Assembly (NCBI GenBank): GCA_024811115.1 | Contig: JAKOGH010000686.1 | Location: 1 to 64,000, forward strand | DNA length: 64,000 bases | Source of the DNA: Terana coerulea | Taxonomy: Eukaryota > Basidiomycota > Agaricomycetes > Polyporales > Phanerochaetaceae | Direction of reading: 5' to 3' | In this document: positions 46,324 through 58,871 of the stretch, in pieces | How the letters are laid out: each line of letters opens with the position of its first letter | Position numbering within the stretch: the first letter of the stretch is position 1 | Notes under the pieces: model-generated | The model's input: only the letters and a program-made list of their open reading frames with translations | Databases searched by the model: none | Told to the model about the DNA's origin: nothing | Made by a program: the position numbers and the translations under genes

Positions 46324-46714
46324 ACGCTCTGCTCATATTCAATATGCACTGCAACGATGGTCCGTCGTCATCATGTTGGTTGCTATAATTAATCTGTATC
46401 TATATTGCATTCTATTACTGTCCATAAATGCGCGTTCACGTTCGCTCATGCTCATGAGACTCCTAGGGACAACGTCACTTGTACGTTTTGCTCGGAAACC
46501 TCTCCTGGTATCACACTGAAGTATTGAACTCATTATGGATATTCGGACGGCATCTGATCCAAACTGACAGTTGAAGACCTCACACTTGGTTTTTGATGAT
46601 CACGAACTGCAGGCACGCTTCCTACACCAACATTAGCTCGTCCAAAACGTTAATATAACAAAAAGCTGCACATTTACGACCATGGAGCGATGCGAGAGCG
46701 CGTGAGCGGTATTC
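46324..46714. other. Spacer between convergent genes
   Basis: About 390 bp between the 3' ends of aspartic protease 2 and the first TPR-CHAT gene. No feature recognised beyond presumptive 3' ends. Confidence 0.4.
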
Positions 46715-49541
46715 TTACGCGCCAATATGTACGGAATTAACCCATCGCTCGAGGTCTCCTCTCTTCAGATTTCTCCTCAGCTTCTGCGTCGCCTCGCACA
46801 GCGCCTTCGCGGCATTCTTGAACAACGAGTGCTGCGCACGTTGGTAGAAATATGGATTAGCAAAGAGCTCTTGATAGAAATACCGTGCGATGTCCGGCCC
46901 ATCCTCGTCCATCATCTCCCACATCGTCCCGACCACGCCACGAAATCCCGCAAACTGCATGGCGGCAGCAAGATGAAGGACTTCTTCGGACGCGCTACCA
47001 GGCGCTTGCTCCGCGGTATGACACGCGGATAGGAACGCGAATTCGGCATTGGGCAAGTTCGACTTAATGACATCCAATAGTGTGAGGTGTCTGCCGCTGC
47101 ATAGCTCGAAGCCGGACTTGAACGGCTCGCCTGCTTCCAAATAACCATGGCAGGTAAAGTGTACCCAGGAATGAGTTTCCAGCTGTGCGGTAACCTCCTC
47201 GGGAAGCAGATCCTCATCTTCACGGATCTCTATCCTAATTTGTGGACTGAAGCTGGAGAGGGTGTCAACTTCATCCTTTGCTCAAGGGAGTGAATTCTCC
47301 GCTGGCGATTGCGCGATAACTAGGAGCGAATGCGATGAACGCTTCGTATCGTGTCGAATGCTCGAGCGAGCCTGGATGAGAGCCGCGAGGGTGGGAGTAT
47401 ACGAACGTCGAAGAGGTGTACAGGTCGGGAAGGTAAATCATTTTGCCCTTGCTGAGATGACGAGTCTCCGGTGTTGGGCCAGCAGCGTGAATAGGAAGCG
47501 CACAAACGACAGATGTAGGGCGCCACCAGATACGTGACCCTTGTGTGACACCAAGGGCCTCCGACTCCAATGCGTTGACCACCGGCCCAACCAACAGGTC
47601 CCAAAGCATCGCTAGACCACTCCTCAGCACGTCATAGTATCCTTGAGGACGACTGCGGAGTTTCCTGCGAGCAGTAAGTAGATTTTCTGAGTGGTCTAGT
47701 GCTTCCTGATAAAAGGCATCGGAGAGAGCAACAGGTACGGGGTCGCGATCTGGGAGAATAATGAGTGCGTCGGAGCGGTACCGGTTGTGGTTGACGATGA
47801 TGACTGGGCCCTCTAAAGCAGCGCTTCGAAGCTCTGCAAACGTAGGCGGGAGGAGAAACTTGCTGAATCCAGGACATCTGCGAATTTCCACCAACGGCCG
47901 CTGCATTTCTGCTTCAAGCCGTCGCTTCTCTCGCAGCAGTTCGCCGTAGACATCCTCGTGAGTGGATCCAGCGGTATCCGCCAAGTTGTGCCGCGCAGAC
48001 GAGGTGTTGAGACGTTCGAGAGCCTGACAGACTGAGCCAAACTCAGCTTGAAGCTCAGGCCTGTTGATGTCTGCAAGTTGATCCCGAGGTGACCTGAGAC
48101 GACGGGCCTGGGACCACAGCAGAGCGCGGCCCTCGTTCGAGAAATTCTGACTGCATCAGGCAGCTGATTCTTCGCTATAGCATACGACGCGCCATCCAGA
48201 GGATACAATGTGGTCTCATGCATGCTTTGGTGCTGCAACTCGAGGGTGGGAGAAATAGTGAGGGCGTGTTCTAGCAAGCTTACAACAGCCTGGTAAGCCT
48301 CCATTGTCGACCAATGCCCCTGGTTGGCGCGTCCAATATCAGCCCAGAGGAATGCTGATTCCAGCTGCTTAGACATGGGACCAGTGTTGTCATGATCAAT
48401 GGCAGAGAGCTTAAGCAATGAAAGACACTCTTCAAAGTCTTGCACCATATGTACCGTTGTATACCGGCTCTGAAGCGACATGGCCAGGTTGTTTAAGACG
48501 AAGCGAGCGCGTCCGGGGCTCGACCCTGGTACATTGAGGAATGCGCGATGTTTCTGCACAATCCATGTGCCGGAGTTGCTTCGTCTGGGGCCTCTCCATG
48601 CTTCCCATTCGCTCCTACCGACTATCAAGCGGCAGACGGCCAGGTTTGGAATCATGAGCGGTCGGGGTGCCCTGGTGGACGCAACTCAAGAGCTGCATGG
48701 TTGTGCCGGATCGCTTCGTCGAGGTCCTCCATGCTTCCCATCCGCTCGTATCGACTCTGAAGCGAGTTCACCAGATTGTTCAGCGTCGTGGAGTGGTCGG
48801 GGTGCCCTGGTGGACACAACTCGAGAGCTGCATATTTGTGCTGGATCGCTTCGTCAAGGTCCTCCATGTTTCCCATTTGCTCATATCGACTCTGCAGCAA
48901 GCTCGCCAGGTGGTGCAGTGACGAAGCGTGGTTGGGAGTGCCCTAGTGGACGCAATTCGAGAGCTGCGCGGTCATACGAGATGGATTCTTCGAGATGATC
49001 TATACCGCCCATTTGCTTGAAACATAGATAGTGCATAAATGCCAAATCATATAGCACACAGTCTCGAGTTGGGTGTATGGGCGTTGGAGAGATGTTGAGA
49101 AATTCGAGGTAATGCTTGACGCACTCCTCGAAGTCTTTCATTGAGGCGTCCCTGGTGAAGCGGCAACGAAGTGCCTCCGCGAGTCCCCAGAGACGCTGCT
49201 GATACGTGTCGTCATTTGCAGTGCATAGCGCAAGTGCATGCCGCCGTTTGTCAACAACGTCGACGTGCCCTTTGAGCGGCATCAAAAAAATGTCCCCCAT
49301 AACGTGATGTATTCAAGTAGTAATCTGAAAGGATGTCCGTGCGTGGGTGAGTGGACAAAACCGCCGATGAGCTAATAGACGTACCTAAGATGTCTTTGTT
49401 TAAGCGAAGCGTTGTACAATGAAGAGTGCGGAGGTCGATGACAGAACCCTCGCGCTGTCCAGCCACCCGCGACTCGGTTGCACCTGGGGCAGAACAATTG
49501 ATTAGCACGGCGGTATTGTAATTCCGACGCGGATTGCACAC
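46715..49541 (-). pseudogene. TPR-CHAT protein gene 1 (broken)
   Basis: Minus strand. An upstream exon (about 49541-49390) joins by a GTACGT..CAG intron to the N-terminal block (VDVVDKRRHALALC, LWGLAEALR, HYLEFLNISPTP). About three TPR units follow (SRYEQMGNMEDLDEAI and relatives), then the linker (EAYQAVVSLLEHAL, LYPLDGASYAIAK, FLLPPTFAELRSAA). The CHAT domain ends at 46715, with the catalytic His in HFTCHG (near 47152) and Cys in FLSACHTAEQ. Frame changes near 48915, 48650, 48140 and 47330 and one scrambled TPR unit (48480-48650) disrupt it. It is shorter in repeats than the intact copy at 54401. Confidence 0.8.
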
Positions 49542-52500
49542 CTGCTCGAAGCGATCAAAACTGAAAGTGTCCTGACATCGGAATGGTGAGTGAAGTGATG
49601 GTCACTAAACAGTATTAAGCGTACCGATGAGCCGTGCTCAAACTCCAGGATGCAGAGCACAACGAGGAAGCAATGCGCCGACGTTTTATGATAGCCTGTG
49701 CAAACAAGTCGTCATGATGTTATTGAATTGCGATAAGAAGCAGAGAGGAGTGGACCGTACACTGTTATTAGAATGCTCTTTGAGCGTTATTGTTTTGTCG
49801 GATAACGATTCCGACTGTGGAGGACGGTGGCAGAGAAGTGAAGACAAGCGCCAGCACAGCCAACTCAATGGACAGCCACTGGTGCAACGTGGCTCCTGCG
49901 TGCGTTCATCAGCGAGATCGGTGTCGGCCGTAGGACCATCCAAGCGCAGCATGTTACCGCTCGAAAGGTAGAGTTTTGTGACCACTGCAATGATGTATGA
50001 CGATACAGGTCAAGAACAACGCATTGCATTGTAACAGGTGTGATCGGCCGTCCATCCGGTGGAGAAGACGGGACGACAAAACTCACAGCATCAGGAGACT
50101 CGGTATAATCGTCAAGTCCGTGAGTGCGTACGATTACTCGCAACAAAACACCGAGCCTCCGAGAGGTTCCAGCCAGCCAGCCCGCCAGCCAGCCCGCCAG
50201 CCAGCCCGCCAGCCCGCCCTCCCCTCTCCGGCCGTCTATAGGAAAGAGCGCTTGCATCTGTGTCCGAAATTAGCAGAGCAGATAACTAGCGGGGTGCAAG
50301 CACCTACCCTTTTCACGGTTCGTTTTGTCGAACGAGCCCCGAAAGCGTGTCACGCTGCCAGGCCCGGCAAGGTTCTGACTCAAGGAGACCAAAAGAAAAG
50401 AAAAAGGTTCTGACTTGGCATAATTGGCCTCTTAGTGTACCCGAAGGGCAGCATTCATTGGACGACTTCAATTGAGGCTCATGCCTTTCGCGATGCGAAA
50501 AGCCTCGTCACATGTATCAATTAAGAGCAGAAACCGCTGTATGAAACGCCGTCAGTACCGAACCCGCTATAAGATTCCTGCCAACGCACCGAAAGAAAAT
50601 ACGCCCGCACAACCTCCTACTCCGCTCTTTCCCTCGTCGTCCCACGAGATGCTCGGTCCGTCCGCGCTCAACCTCAGAGTACGAGTCTCATAAATCTCCT
50701 GGTGTGTGCTTCCGTACTGTATAGTTCCCCACGCTCGGGTTTCAGACTGGCTTGCACGGCTTGCATTTTGTTTCGAGGCTGATAAGAGTGGATCAGCGCT
50801 GGGGAGTTAAGCAGTAAAGGCAGGACTCACCCTTTCCCGTGGTGAAGGCTGGAGATGTGCCCTATTCCAAAGGAGGTAACAGTGCACGAAGCTTGACGGC
50901 GCGTGAGCGACGGGAGGACGCTGAACCCCGAGTCTTTCGTGCGACAGGCGGCCACGCCGCGAGGTATGAACATCGTCCTCGCCGAACAACTCAACAAGCG
51001 AGACCGTGGGCCGACATTGAGGCGGCGCAGGTCCTCGGTTGTCGGGAGCACCGAGCCCGCTGAGACTCGTCGCATCGCAGGTGCCTTTCGTGCATCTTTA
51101 TAATACACCGCGGGATCGTAACTCGCAAGTCCGCATTCCCGTCCACTTTGGGGTAAACCCTTCCGCGTCCCTCGTCTTGGCAGGTGAACACAGACTTCAG
51201 GCACAGAGCAGCAATCCGGTGCTGTTGCACCAACAGCATCGATAGCGTTGCTAGCATCATGTGTATCGACTTTCCATGGCTGCTAGTTTTCCGTGCGTGC
51301 ATGCGCCCGTGTTCATGTTCGCGTCTGCGCATATACCGTCCTCAGCTTGTATAATCCCGTTGTATCACTGTAGGCTTTGCGGGCACAGACCTAAAAACGG
51401 GAGGTTAAATTCAATCGAACACGAGTGTAGCACCAGTACGTACTGGTAGTATTGAGATATGGCAAATGCTACGAAAAACTTGATGGAAGCGACGGCGGCG
51501 TTGCGATGTGCATACAAAATAGTGGAGCGGGTCCTGCTGGTGCGATAGACAGGCGCAACGTCGTACATAGTATCCCGTTACGTACGTGGTATGGTCCTCA
51601 TGTGCTCGCGTGCCAGTGGTGTGCCAGTTCGCGCGCGTGAAGTGGGAGGAGCACCAGATTGGACTGCACAAAGGAGGCACCGCGACCGACGGTCTTTCAG
51701 AGAGCATACGTATTCTTGTCATAAATACATCCTGTGCGTATGTGTGGGTGTGGATTGGTGCAAGAGCATTACGGTGTGGAGGTGCAGCAAAAACCTGGCT
51801 CGCGTCGGGCTTTCACTGTGGGTATCGGCGAGCCCTATGTTTACTATACGGTCAGGAACTGCTACCTCACTCCGATTCAGCACTCAACGTACCTTTAAAA
51901 CGCAGATTGAGATCCTACGAGCCCGAGGACCGAGGACCAGCATCAGAAAGACCGCTCGTGCTCGAGCACGACGAGAGCGAGGCATCTGCTAGAGTATAAG
52001 AAAATTAGGGCTTGCCGACTTGCAAATGCGAGCGCACCGCACCTTCCAAGATCCAACACCCACAGTAATCCTTCTCATAGCGGCCCCTCCAGTTAGATGT
52101 GCAGATGTGACCGGAAAATTGAGGGGCCTGTGGCTTTGAGTTGTACGATCGAGGCTCCGACAGTGCTTCGTGGGCTCGACTTCGCCTGAGACTGCTGGGT
52201 TGTGCAGATCTACTTGGGTCGACAGCGATTACGGGTGGAGATGTCAAGGCAGCTGGTTAGGCAGGCAACGGGAAGTGCCAGGGCTTCGGAGGCCAGGGCT
52301 TCGGGTTATTTTGCTGCTGTCCAATTCGAGAGGCAGACCAGCTGGTGAATCCAAGACGAGCCATGCGGGTGCCGATATTGTTGTTCGCGAGTGCTAATCC
52401 GTCGACTGCGCGGAAGCCGACTTGTTTGAGTAGGAAGAGTGCTGGGATTCGCGGCGAGCCGGTCGCGAGAGCAGAAAGGCCCCGCTAGAACCCCATGCAT

Positions 52501-52929
52501 GAGAACCTGTCTGAAGCCATACACGCAGGGGCACAATCGGCCGCTGGAGCTCGAAGAGGTATGAAGCATAAACATGGGAGACGGGAAAGCGGAAGATGGA
52601 AGGGAGCACGCGGACAAAGCGGTGGCGTTCGTGAAGTCTCGCGCAAAGCAGGCGCGTCATCGCATCAATCCCGCCGCTGACTAAGCACTCCCAAAACAGG
52701 AAGTCCCGCCTTCGCTCTCTTCTCCCCTCTACGGTCGACCTACCACAGACACCATCAATGCTTTGTCGAACACGACCTACTCGCACGGGCACGCTGTCGA
52801 CGTGACATAAAGCTCATGGACCCGACTTCACCGCCGAAGTCGCCACCCCTCTTCTCTGTACACGACCACTGAGTACTGATCCAGCGCACGACCTGTCAGG
52901 CTGCGGCGCATCCCTTTCTCTGCTGCCGC
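49542..52929. other. Gene-poor region between TPR-CHAT genes 1 and 2
   Basis: Many overlapping open frames of 60-139 codons on both strands, none with a recognised domain or convincing splice pattern. A short 12-bp tandem repeat lies at about 50170-50219. Confidence 0.4.
50170..50219 (+). repeat. 12-bp tandem repeat
   Basis: CAGCCAGCCCGC repeated about four times, the last copy shortened. Simple-sequence expansion with no coding assignment. Confidence 0.85.
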
Positions 52930-53079
52930 AACTACTCCTACGCCAACTAGGTCCTTCTGGTGCTCCCGTACGCCATTCCTGTCGGGTGCACACTTCATCC
53001 AAGCGCGACTCGCAGACCTGTCCCGTCTTGCTTCCTACCGCTACCATCTCCTTTCGACCTCCACTGCCCCTCCGGAGAA

Positions 53080-53480
53080 GCCCTCAACGGCGCACAGGAG
53101 CGCGCAGGGAAAGCTGATCTGAAAGCGAACATGGAAAGCGCAGGAGAACGAACCAGGGCTCTTGGTGAGTGCAAGCGTTCTGCGGGTGTCGTGTACCTTG
53201 TTCTGACCCTTTCGCCAGTCCTTGCTGCTCTTCGATCTCCTAGAAGAACCCTCTTTTGCGGCACGATGGACGCCTGAAGAAAAATAGCATTGCTCCCCAG
53301 TCGCTCACCGGATGCCGTTACGCTGTGAGTGTGGATCGTCATGGCCTCCTGCCTTGCGTGCTAAGCTCCGCTCCTTTGAAGACAGTCTCAAGCCTCCTAC
53401 CAGGATCACGGACCAGAAGCACAAGTGACCAAATGCCACTCCTAGGCGAAGATCTATGGTCTCACGACGAAACGCTCCAA
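53080..53480 (+). repeat. Duplicated 3'-flank block, copy linked to TPR-CHAT gene 2
   Basis: Matches 59610-59970 in order. Shared blocks include CGAACCAGGGC..GTGAGTGCAAGC, ACCCTTTC..CTGCT..CTCTTCGA, and CTGTGAGT..ATGGCCT..CTAAGCTC. Between the first two blocks lies a GTGAGT..CAG span that looks like an intron. It would join a charged helix-like exon (GERTRAL) to LLLFDLL, so a small coiled-coil gene or its relic may be embedded. Confidence 0.55.
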
Positions 53481-54400
53481 GTGCATCAAATCCTTGCAAA
53501 GACGTCCTCGTCTGCGCAGCGATGGTGCCCTTCCCTTCGTCCATCAGCTACCGATATGCCCTCACACGACGAAGCAAGTTTTTTTCGTGCTCGGCGCATG
53601 CTCAACGCGCCATCCAGGCCACCCGACCCCGCCTTATCGCCCACTGTCCCGCAGAACGGTCATCCATGGTCTCATCAAGACTGTTTGCCGATACAGCAAG
53701 GCTCCTGGCCCCGAACCGGCAACGCGTCGTATCACCGCCGCAAGCCCTCTACGACGCACGGCCGATTTGACAGTATTCTTTGTTTCCCTTGGAGATATGT
53801 ATCGTCCGCTGGTCGACTGTCCAAGTACGTTGCCCTTCTGGCAGTACTACCGCGTCGTCCCACTGACAGCGCTCTCAAACGTAGCTCAAGCGATCACACC
53901 GGCCGACTCATGCAGGGTGGACCCCGTATGAAAAGGCTTGTGCACGAAAGACTCGCCGCCTGCTAGCTGGGTCCGTCGAAGGTGTCGGACAAAGAATGCG
54001 TGACTGACGTTGGGGAGCGGCCTGCAAGTCCTTGCTTCGGAAGAGCCACAAGGTGCATTCGCCGGACGTCCTTCACATTCGTCACTACTAATTGCATTTT
54101 CTGTCTATGTACGTCAGGCGCGTAACGGTAGCGGCATACTATTGTTATGCTGGCCGCCGTACAAGAACTTGCATATGCTATGAGGTCCAATTTGTTCATA
54201 GGCCTGTATTCGTGTGGTGGATTGTAAGAATATAATATTCCATAAGCTTTGCGCGTGAGCCAGTTGTGGTGTAACTGAAACAAAATACATGTTTAGGGCT
54301 TGAGACAGTGTACAGCATAAGCTTGCCGGAAACAATGAAATAACAGAGACATATCATCAGAATCATGGCTAGATGTGGTTGGAGTCCGTGCACGATATCC

Positions 54401-57400
54401 TCACGCGCCGATATGCACAAAGTTGACCCATCGCTCAAGGTCCCCTCTTTTCAGATCCCTCCTCAGCTTCTTCGTTGCCTCGCACAGCGCCCTCGCCGCG
54501 TTCTTGAACAATGGGACCGGTCCGTGCTGGTCTGAGACTCGATTCGCGAAAATCTCTTGGTAGAAGTATCGCGTGATGTTCGGCCCATCCTCATCTACCA
54601 TCGCCCACATCGTCCCGACTACGCCACGAAAGCCGGCGAACTGCATAGCGGCGGCGAGGTGAAGGACCTCCTCGGATGCGCTGCCCGGCGCTTGCTCTGC
54701 GGAGTGGCATGCAGATAGAAACGCGAACTCGGCATTCGGCAAATTGGACTTGACAATTTCCAGCAGTGTAAGTTTGTTGCCGCCGCATAGCTCGAAGCCG
54801 GATTGAAATGGCTCGCCTGCTTTCAAGTGACCATGGCAAGTGAAGTGGACCCAGGGTCGAGTTTGGAGTCGGGCAGTGACTAGTTCGGGAAGTAGATGGT
54901 TATCTTCTAGGACCTCGACGCTGATCTTTTGTTGAAAGCTTGAGAGGGTGTCGACCTCGGCCTGTGCTGCACGGAGTGGGTTGCTCGCCGGTGATTGTGC
55001 TATGACAAGGAGCGATGGTGGAAGTTGGATTGTCGGATGCGGTCGAACGCTCGAGCGGGCCTGGATGAGCGCTGCAAGGGTGGGAGTGTACGACGAAGTG
55101 TAAAAGTCGGGGAGATATTTCTGATCAGCCTTCACTAGGTCGCGTGTTTCCGGTGTCGGGCCTGCGGCGTGAATAGGAAGCGCACACAGGACTGAGGTGG
55201 GACACCACCAGATGCGCGATCCGGGTGCTACACCAAGGGTCGCCGACTGCAGCACGCTCACTACAGGTCCAACCAGAAGGTCCCAGAGTTGTTCCAGCAC
55301 ATTCCGCAGCACCAAATAGTGCTGGCGGGGTTTACTTGTGAGGTTGGCGCGAGCTTCAAGTAGTTTGACTGACAGGTCGAGGGTTTGTTGATAAAAGGTA
55401 TCGCTGAGAGCAACAAGTACGGGGTCGCAGTTTGGCAAGATTATCAGCGCGTCGGAGCGGTACCAATTATGGTTGACGATGATGACCGGGCCCTCTGCTG
55501 CAGCGCATCTCAGCTCTGCGAACGTAGGCGGTAGGAGAAACTTGTCAAATCCGGGATGTTCGCGGATCTCCTCTAACAGCTGCTCCAAATCGGCCTCAAG
55601 CCGCCGCTTCTCTCGCAGCATTTCACCGTAGACATCCTCCTGAGCAGAGCCGGCGGGAACTGTCAAGCCGCGTCGTGCAGACGAGGTGCTGAGGTGTTCG
55701 AGAGCCCGACACAGAGAGTTAAAGTTGTGCTGGAGTTCAGGCCTGCGTATGCCCGTGAGGTGATCTTGGGGCGGCCTGAGACGGCGGGCTTGGGACCACA
55801 GCAGAGCACGGCCGCGCTCAAGAAATTCGACTGCGTCAGGCAGTCGGCTCTCTGCAATGGCATAGGATGCACCGTCCAGAGGATACGATGTGTTGCCATA
55901 GATGCTGTGGTGTTGCAACTCGAGAGTGGGAGAGATAATGAGAGTGCGTTCCAACAGGTCTACGACGGCTTGGTAAGCCTCCGTTGTCGACCAAACTTCT
56001 TCATTAGCGCGTCCAATATGAGCCCAGAGCAGTGCTGATTCCAGCTGTCGAGACATTGGACCTGTGTTGTTGGGAGAAATGGCAGAGAATCGAAGCAACA
56101 TAATGCACTCTTCTAGGTCTTGCTCCACGTGTGCAAGTCTGTATCGACTGTGAAGCGACATAGCCAGGTTGTTGATTGACTCGGAGTAGTTGGGATGCCC
56201 TGGTGAACGCAGCTCGAGAGCTGCACGTTCATGCTGGATTGCCTCCTCGAGATCCTCGCTATTTCCCACTCGCTCGTATCGGCTGTAAAGGGAACTGCCC
56301 AGGTTGCTGCGTGACAAAGCGTGGTTGGAATGCCCTGGTGGACGCAGCTCAAGAGCTGCACGATTGTAGCAGATCACTTTATCAAGGTCCTTGATGTCCC
56401 CCACTTGCTCGTATCGACTGTGAAGTGAGGTGGCCAGGGTGTTAAGTGACAAAGCGTGGTCGGGGTGCCCTGATGGACGCAACTCAAGAGCTGCACGCTT
56501 GTGTAGGATTGCTTCGTCAAGGTCCTCTATATTTCCCGTTCCCTCGTATCGTCTGTGAAGCGAGTTGCCCAGGTGATTGAGTGACGAAGCACGGTTAGGA
56601 TGCCCTGGCGGACAAAACTCCAGAGTTGAATGTTGGTGCCGGATCGCTTCGTCAAGGTCCTCCATGTTTCCCATTCGCTCGTATCGACTGTAAAGTGACG
56701 AACCCAGGTGTGCCAGCGACAATGCATGTTGGGGATGCCCTGGTGGACGCAGCTCAAGAGCTGCACACTCATGGCGGATTACTTCATCAAGGTCCTCAAT
56801 TCGTCCCATTTGCTCGTATCGACTGTGAAGCGAGGCGCCCAGGTTGCTGAGTGATGTAGGATGGTTAGGATGCCCCAGTGGACACAACTCGAGTGCTGCA
56901 CGCTCGTGCCGGATCGCTTCAAGGAGATCTCCTATGTTTCTCGTTCGCTCATATCGGCTGTGAAGCGAGGTGGCCAGGTTGTTGAGCGACAAAACATGGT
57001 TAGGATGCCCTGGTGGATGCAGCTCGAGAGCTGTACGCTGGTGCCGGATTGCTTCATGGAGGTCCTCGATATTTCTCAGTCGCTCGTATCGACTGTCAAG
57101 CGAGGTGGCTAGGTTTCCAAGCGACAAGGCATGGTCGGGGTGCCCCGGTGGACGCAACTCGAGAGCCTCTCGCTTGTGCCAGATCGCGCTGTCAAGATCC
57201 TCTACGTTTTTCATCCGCTGGTATCTACTGTGAAGTAAAGTTCCCAGGTTGTTGAGCGACAAAGCACGGTTGCAATGCCCTAATGGGCGCAACTCGAGAG
57301 CTGCACGTTTGTACCGGATCGCTTCCTCGAGGTCCTCGATATTTCCCACTCGCTCGTATTCACTGTAAAGCGAGGTGCCTAGTCTGTTGAGTGACGAAGA

Positions 57401-57970
57401 ATGGTCGATATGCTCCGTCGGTCGCGACTCAAGAGCAGTGTGGTCGTGCAAGGTTGACAGGCTGAAACTGTCCAAATTGCCATTTTTCTTGAAATAGTAA
57501 TAACGCGCAAGTGAGAGATTAAGGAGGACAAGGTCTTGACGTGGGTGTGTGGGAGCAGGGGAGATGTCCAGAAATTCAAGATAATACTGGATGCATTGCT
57601 CGAAGTCCTGCGTCGTGTCTTCCTCGATAAAGCGATCACGAAGTGCGTCCGCGAGCTCCCAGAGACGCAGAGCATATGGGCCGTCGCTTGGAGCGCATAA
57701 CGCCAGTGCACGACGCCGCGTTTCCACAACATCTACATCCGCTCCGGGTGACATCGGAAGGATACTATCGAATATGTGATTTATTGGACTGATGGCGGTT
57801 CGTGCATGAGATACGATAACAACAATATTCATGAGCTGAAAGACACACGTAAGATGTTGTTGTTCATTCACGGCTACACGCGACCCTTCCCCTGCTTGAA
57901 GAAACAGGCCGGCACCTGTAGCAGGACGATTAATCAGCACGCCAGTGTTGTCGACTCGTGCATATTGCAT
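54401..57970 (-). CDS. TPR-CHAT protein 2 (intact caspase-like peptidase with TPR array)
   Basis: One long minus-strand frame with no internal stop. An ATG at 57970 opens it, but a start at 57754 (MSPGADVDVVE) or a short intron near 57840-57775 is equally likely, because copy 1 needs an intron there. Residue numbers below count from 57991. There is an N-terminal helical block (to about 190), ten TPR units of 45 residues (about 190-640; pattern GHP.HALSLNNLATSLHSRYE), a helical linker, and a CHAT domain (about 880-1196). Catalytic candidates are His in HFTCHG (about 1053) and Cys in FLSACHSAEQ (about 1095). CHAT is a caspase/separase-clan peptidase fold; the TPR array is presumably the sensor or regulator. 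Substrate unknown. Confidence 0.9.
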   Translation of the reverse strand: MQYARVDNTGVLINRPATGAGLFLQAGEGSRVAVNEQQHLTCVFQLMNIVVIVSHARTAISPINHIFDSILPMSPGADVDVVETRRRALALCAPSDGPYALRLWELADALRDRFIEEDTTQDFEQCIQYYLEFLDISPAPTHPRQDLVLLNLSLARYYYFKKNGNLDSFSLSTLHDHTALESRPTEHIDHSSSLNRLGTSLYSEYERVGNIEDLEEAIRYKRAALELRPLGHCNRALSLNNLGTLLHSRYQRMKNVEDLDSAIWHKREALELRPPGHPDHALSLGNLATSLDSRYERLRNIEDLHEAIRHQRTALELHPPGHPNHVLSLNNLATSLHSRYERTRNIGDLLEAIRHERAALELCPLGHPNHPTSLSNLGASLHSRYEQMGRIEDLDEVIRHECAALELRPPGHPQHALSLAHLGSSLYSRYERMGNMEDLDEAIRHQHSTLEFCPPGHPNRASSLNHLGNSLHRRYEGTGNIEDLDEAILHKRAALELRPSGHPDHALSLNTLATSLHSRYEQVGDIKDLDKVICYNRAALELRPPGHSNHALSRSNLGSSLYSRYERVGNSEDLEEAIQHERAALELRSPGHPNYSESINNLAMSLHSRYRLAHVEQDLEECIMLLRFSAISPNNTGPMSRQLESALLWAHIGRANEEVWSTTEAYQAVVDLLERTLIISPTLELQHHSIYGNTSYPLDGASYAIAESRLPDAVEFLERGRALLWSQARRLRPPQDHLTGIRRPELQHNFNSLCRALEHLSTSSARRGLTVPAGSAQEDVYGEMLREKRRLEADLEQLLEEIREHPGFDKFLLPPTFAELRCAAAEGPVIIVNHNWYRSDALIILPNCDPVLVALSDTFYQQTLDLSVKLLEARANLTSKPRQHYLVLRNVLEQLWDLLVGPVVSVLQSATLGVAPGSRIWWCPTSVLCALPIHAAGPTPETRDLVKADQKYLPDFYTSSYTPTLAALIQARSSVRPHPTIQLPPSLLVIAQSPASNPLRAAQAEVDTLSSFQQKISVEVLEDNHLLPELVTARLQTRPWVHFTCHGHLKAGEPFQSGFELCGGNKLTLLEIVKSNLPNAEFAFLSACHSAEQAPGSASEEVLHLAAAMQFAGFRGVVGTMWAMVDEDGPNITRYFYQEIFANRVSDQHGPVPLFKNAARALCEATKKLRRDLKRGDLERWVNFVHIGA

Positions 57971-57991
57971 CGTACAATAATGGAAACCCAA

Positions 57992-58419
57992 ACAAATCTA
58001 GAAATCCGAATTGAGAGAATAGTAGCGGTCAATGAACGGAATCAACATACCGGTAAACAACACTTTCCTGCGATGTAGAGCGCACCGAGGAAACAACACA
58101 GTGCTCAAGAGGGACCGTAAGATGCAGCTACAACATGCGGCAATATCAGTGAAATGTGAGGACAAAGGAAGATAAGGCATACAGTATTGCTAGCAATGCA
58201 CCTTGCGCTCTGTCAGTACAGTGGATAGCTAGGCAGACGGCGTGTAGACGACGACACGGACAGTAATGCTGGCAGGACGTCAAGCCAAGCGCCAGTGCAA
58301 TGGAATCGCGCAGGCAGCACCACCAGCACGATTCACAGGCTGTCTCCTTAAGCGTTACACGTTAAACGTTAAACCTTGATTCGTACAACGTGGCTTATGC
58401 GGGCGTTCGTTGCAGCATC
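57992..58419. other. Upstream spacer of TPR-CHAT gene 2
   Basis: Probably contains the promoter of the minus-strand gene. The repeat ACGTTAAACGTTAAAC occurs near 58358. No gene recognised. Confidence 0.35.
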
Positions 58420-58871
58420 CCCGGTACGTAGCATTCCTGGAGCACACCTGATAGATTTCCTCGGGCTTCTTGCTCAACTGCGACGGCCAGTCATTTGCCG
58501 CATTCTTCAACTGCTCTGCGGCATCTCTGATGTCGTTGTCTGGGCTGGCGAGCGGGCCGACGAGGTTGTAAACGCTCCCATGTCGGCGAAACTCCCCAGT
58601 AATCTCATCTATTGTGCCGTAGTCTCCTGTCTGGATATTTTTATCAGTAGGGGCAAATGCGAAGTATGAGAGCGCGTACGCTTATGGTGCTGGGAGGGTC
58701 CCAGTTCGGCCACTTACAAGACACTTTGTTGATGAGGTCGACGTACTTGCGCGATGCTTGAGTGGTCTTGAACCAGTTAGGCATGGCTACAGATCTAAGT
58801 GCGTCGATTTGTTCGGCGACTGTCCGATAAAGATTAATCCTTGCTTTAGCCTGTAGAGCCTGAGCAGGGTG
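58420..58871 (-). pseudogene. Partial copy of the unnamed gene family seen at 18.7 kb
   Basis: The minus-strand text reads ALQAKARINLYRTVAEQID, SVAMPNWFKTTQASRKYVDL and INKVSCKWPNWDPP. A GTACGC..CAG intron (about 58680-58632) leads into GDYGTIDEITGEFRRHGSV, then KKPEEIYQVCSRNATYR, after which similarity stops. It aligns with 18700-19030 across the intron, which is at the same codon. The later exons present at 19.1-19.7 kb are missing here. Function unknown. Confidence 0.6.

Noticed and set aside
46715..49541. Reading TPR-CHAT gene 1 as a working, multi-intron gene
   Set aside because: The frame changes lack GT..AG boundaries, one TPR unit is scrambled, and the intact sibling has no introns at these places.
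53256..53966. Open frame of about 236 codons on the plus strand
   Set aside because: It runs through splice-like sites shared with the copy at 59.7 kb and has no domain; the duplicated-flank reading explains the conservation better.
56113..57255. Several plus-strand frames with repeated text over TPR-CHAT gene 2
   Set aside because: Antisense shadows of the TPR repeats; their periodicity is the same 135 bp.
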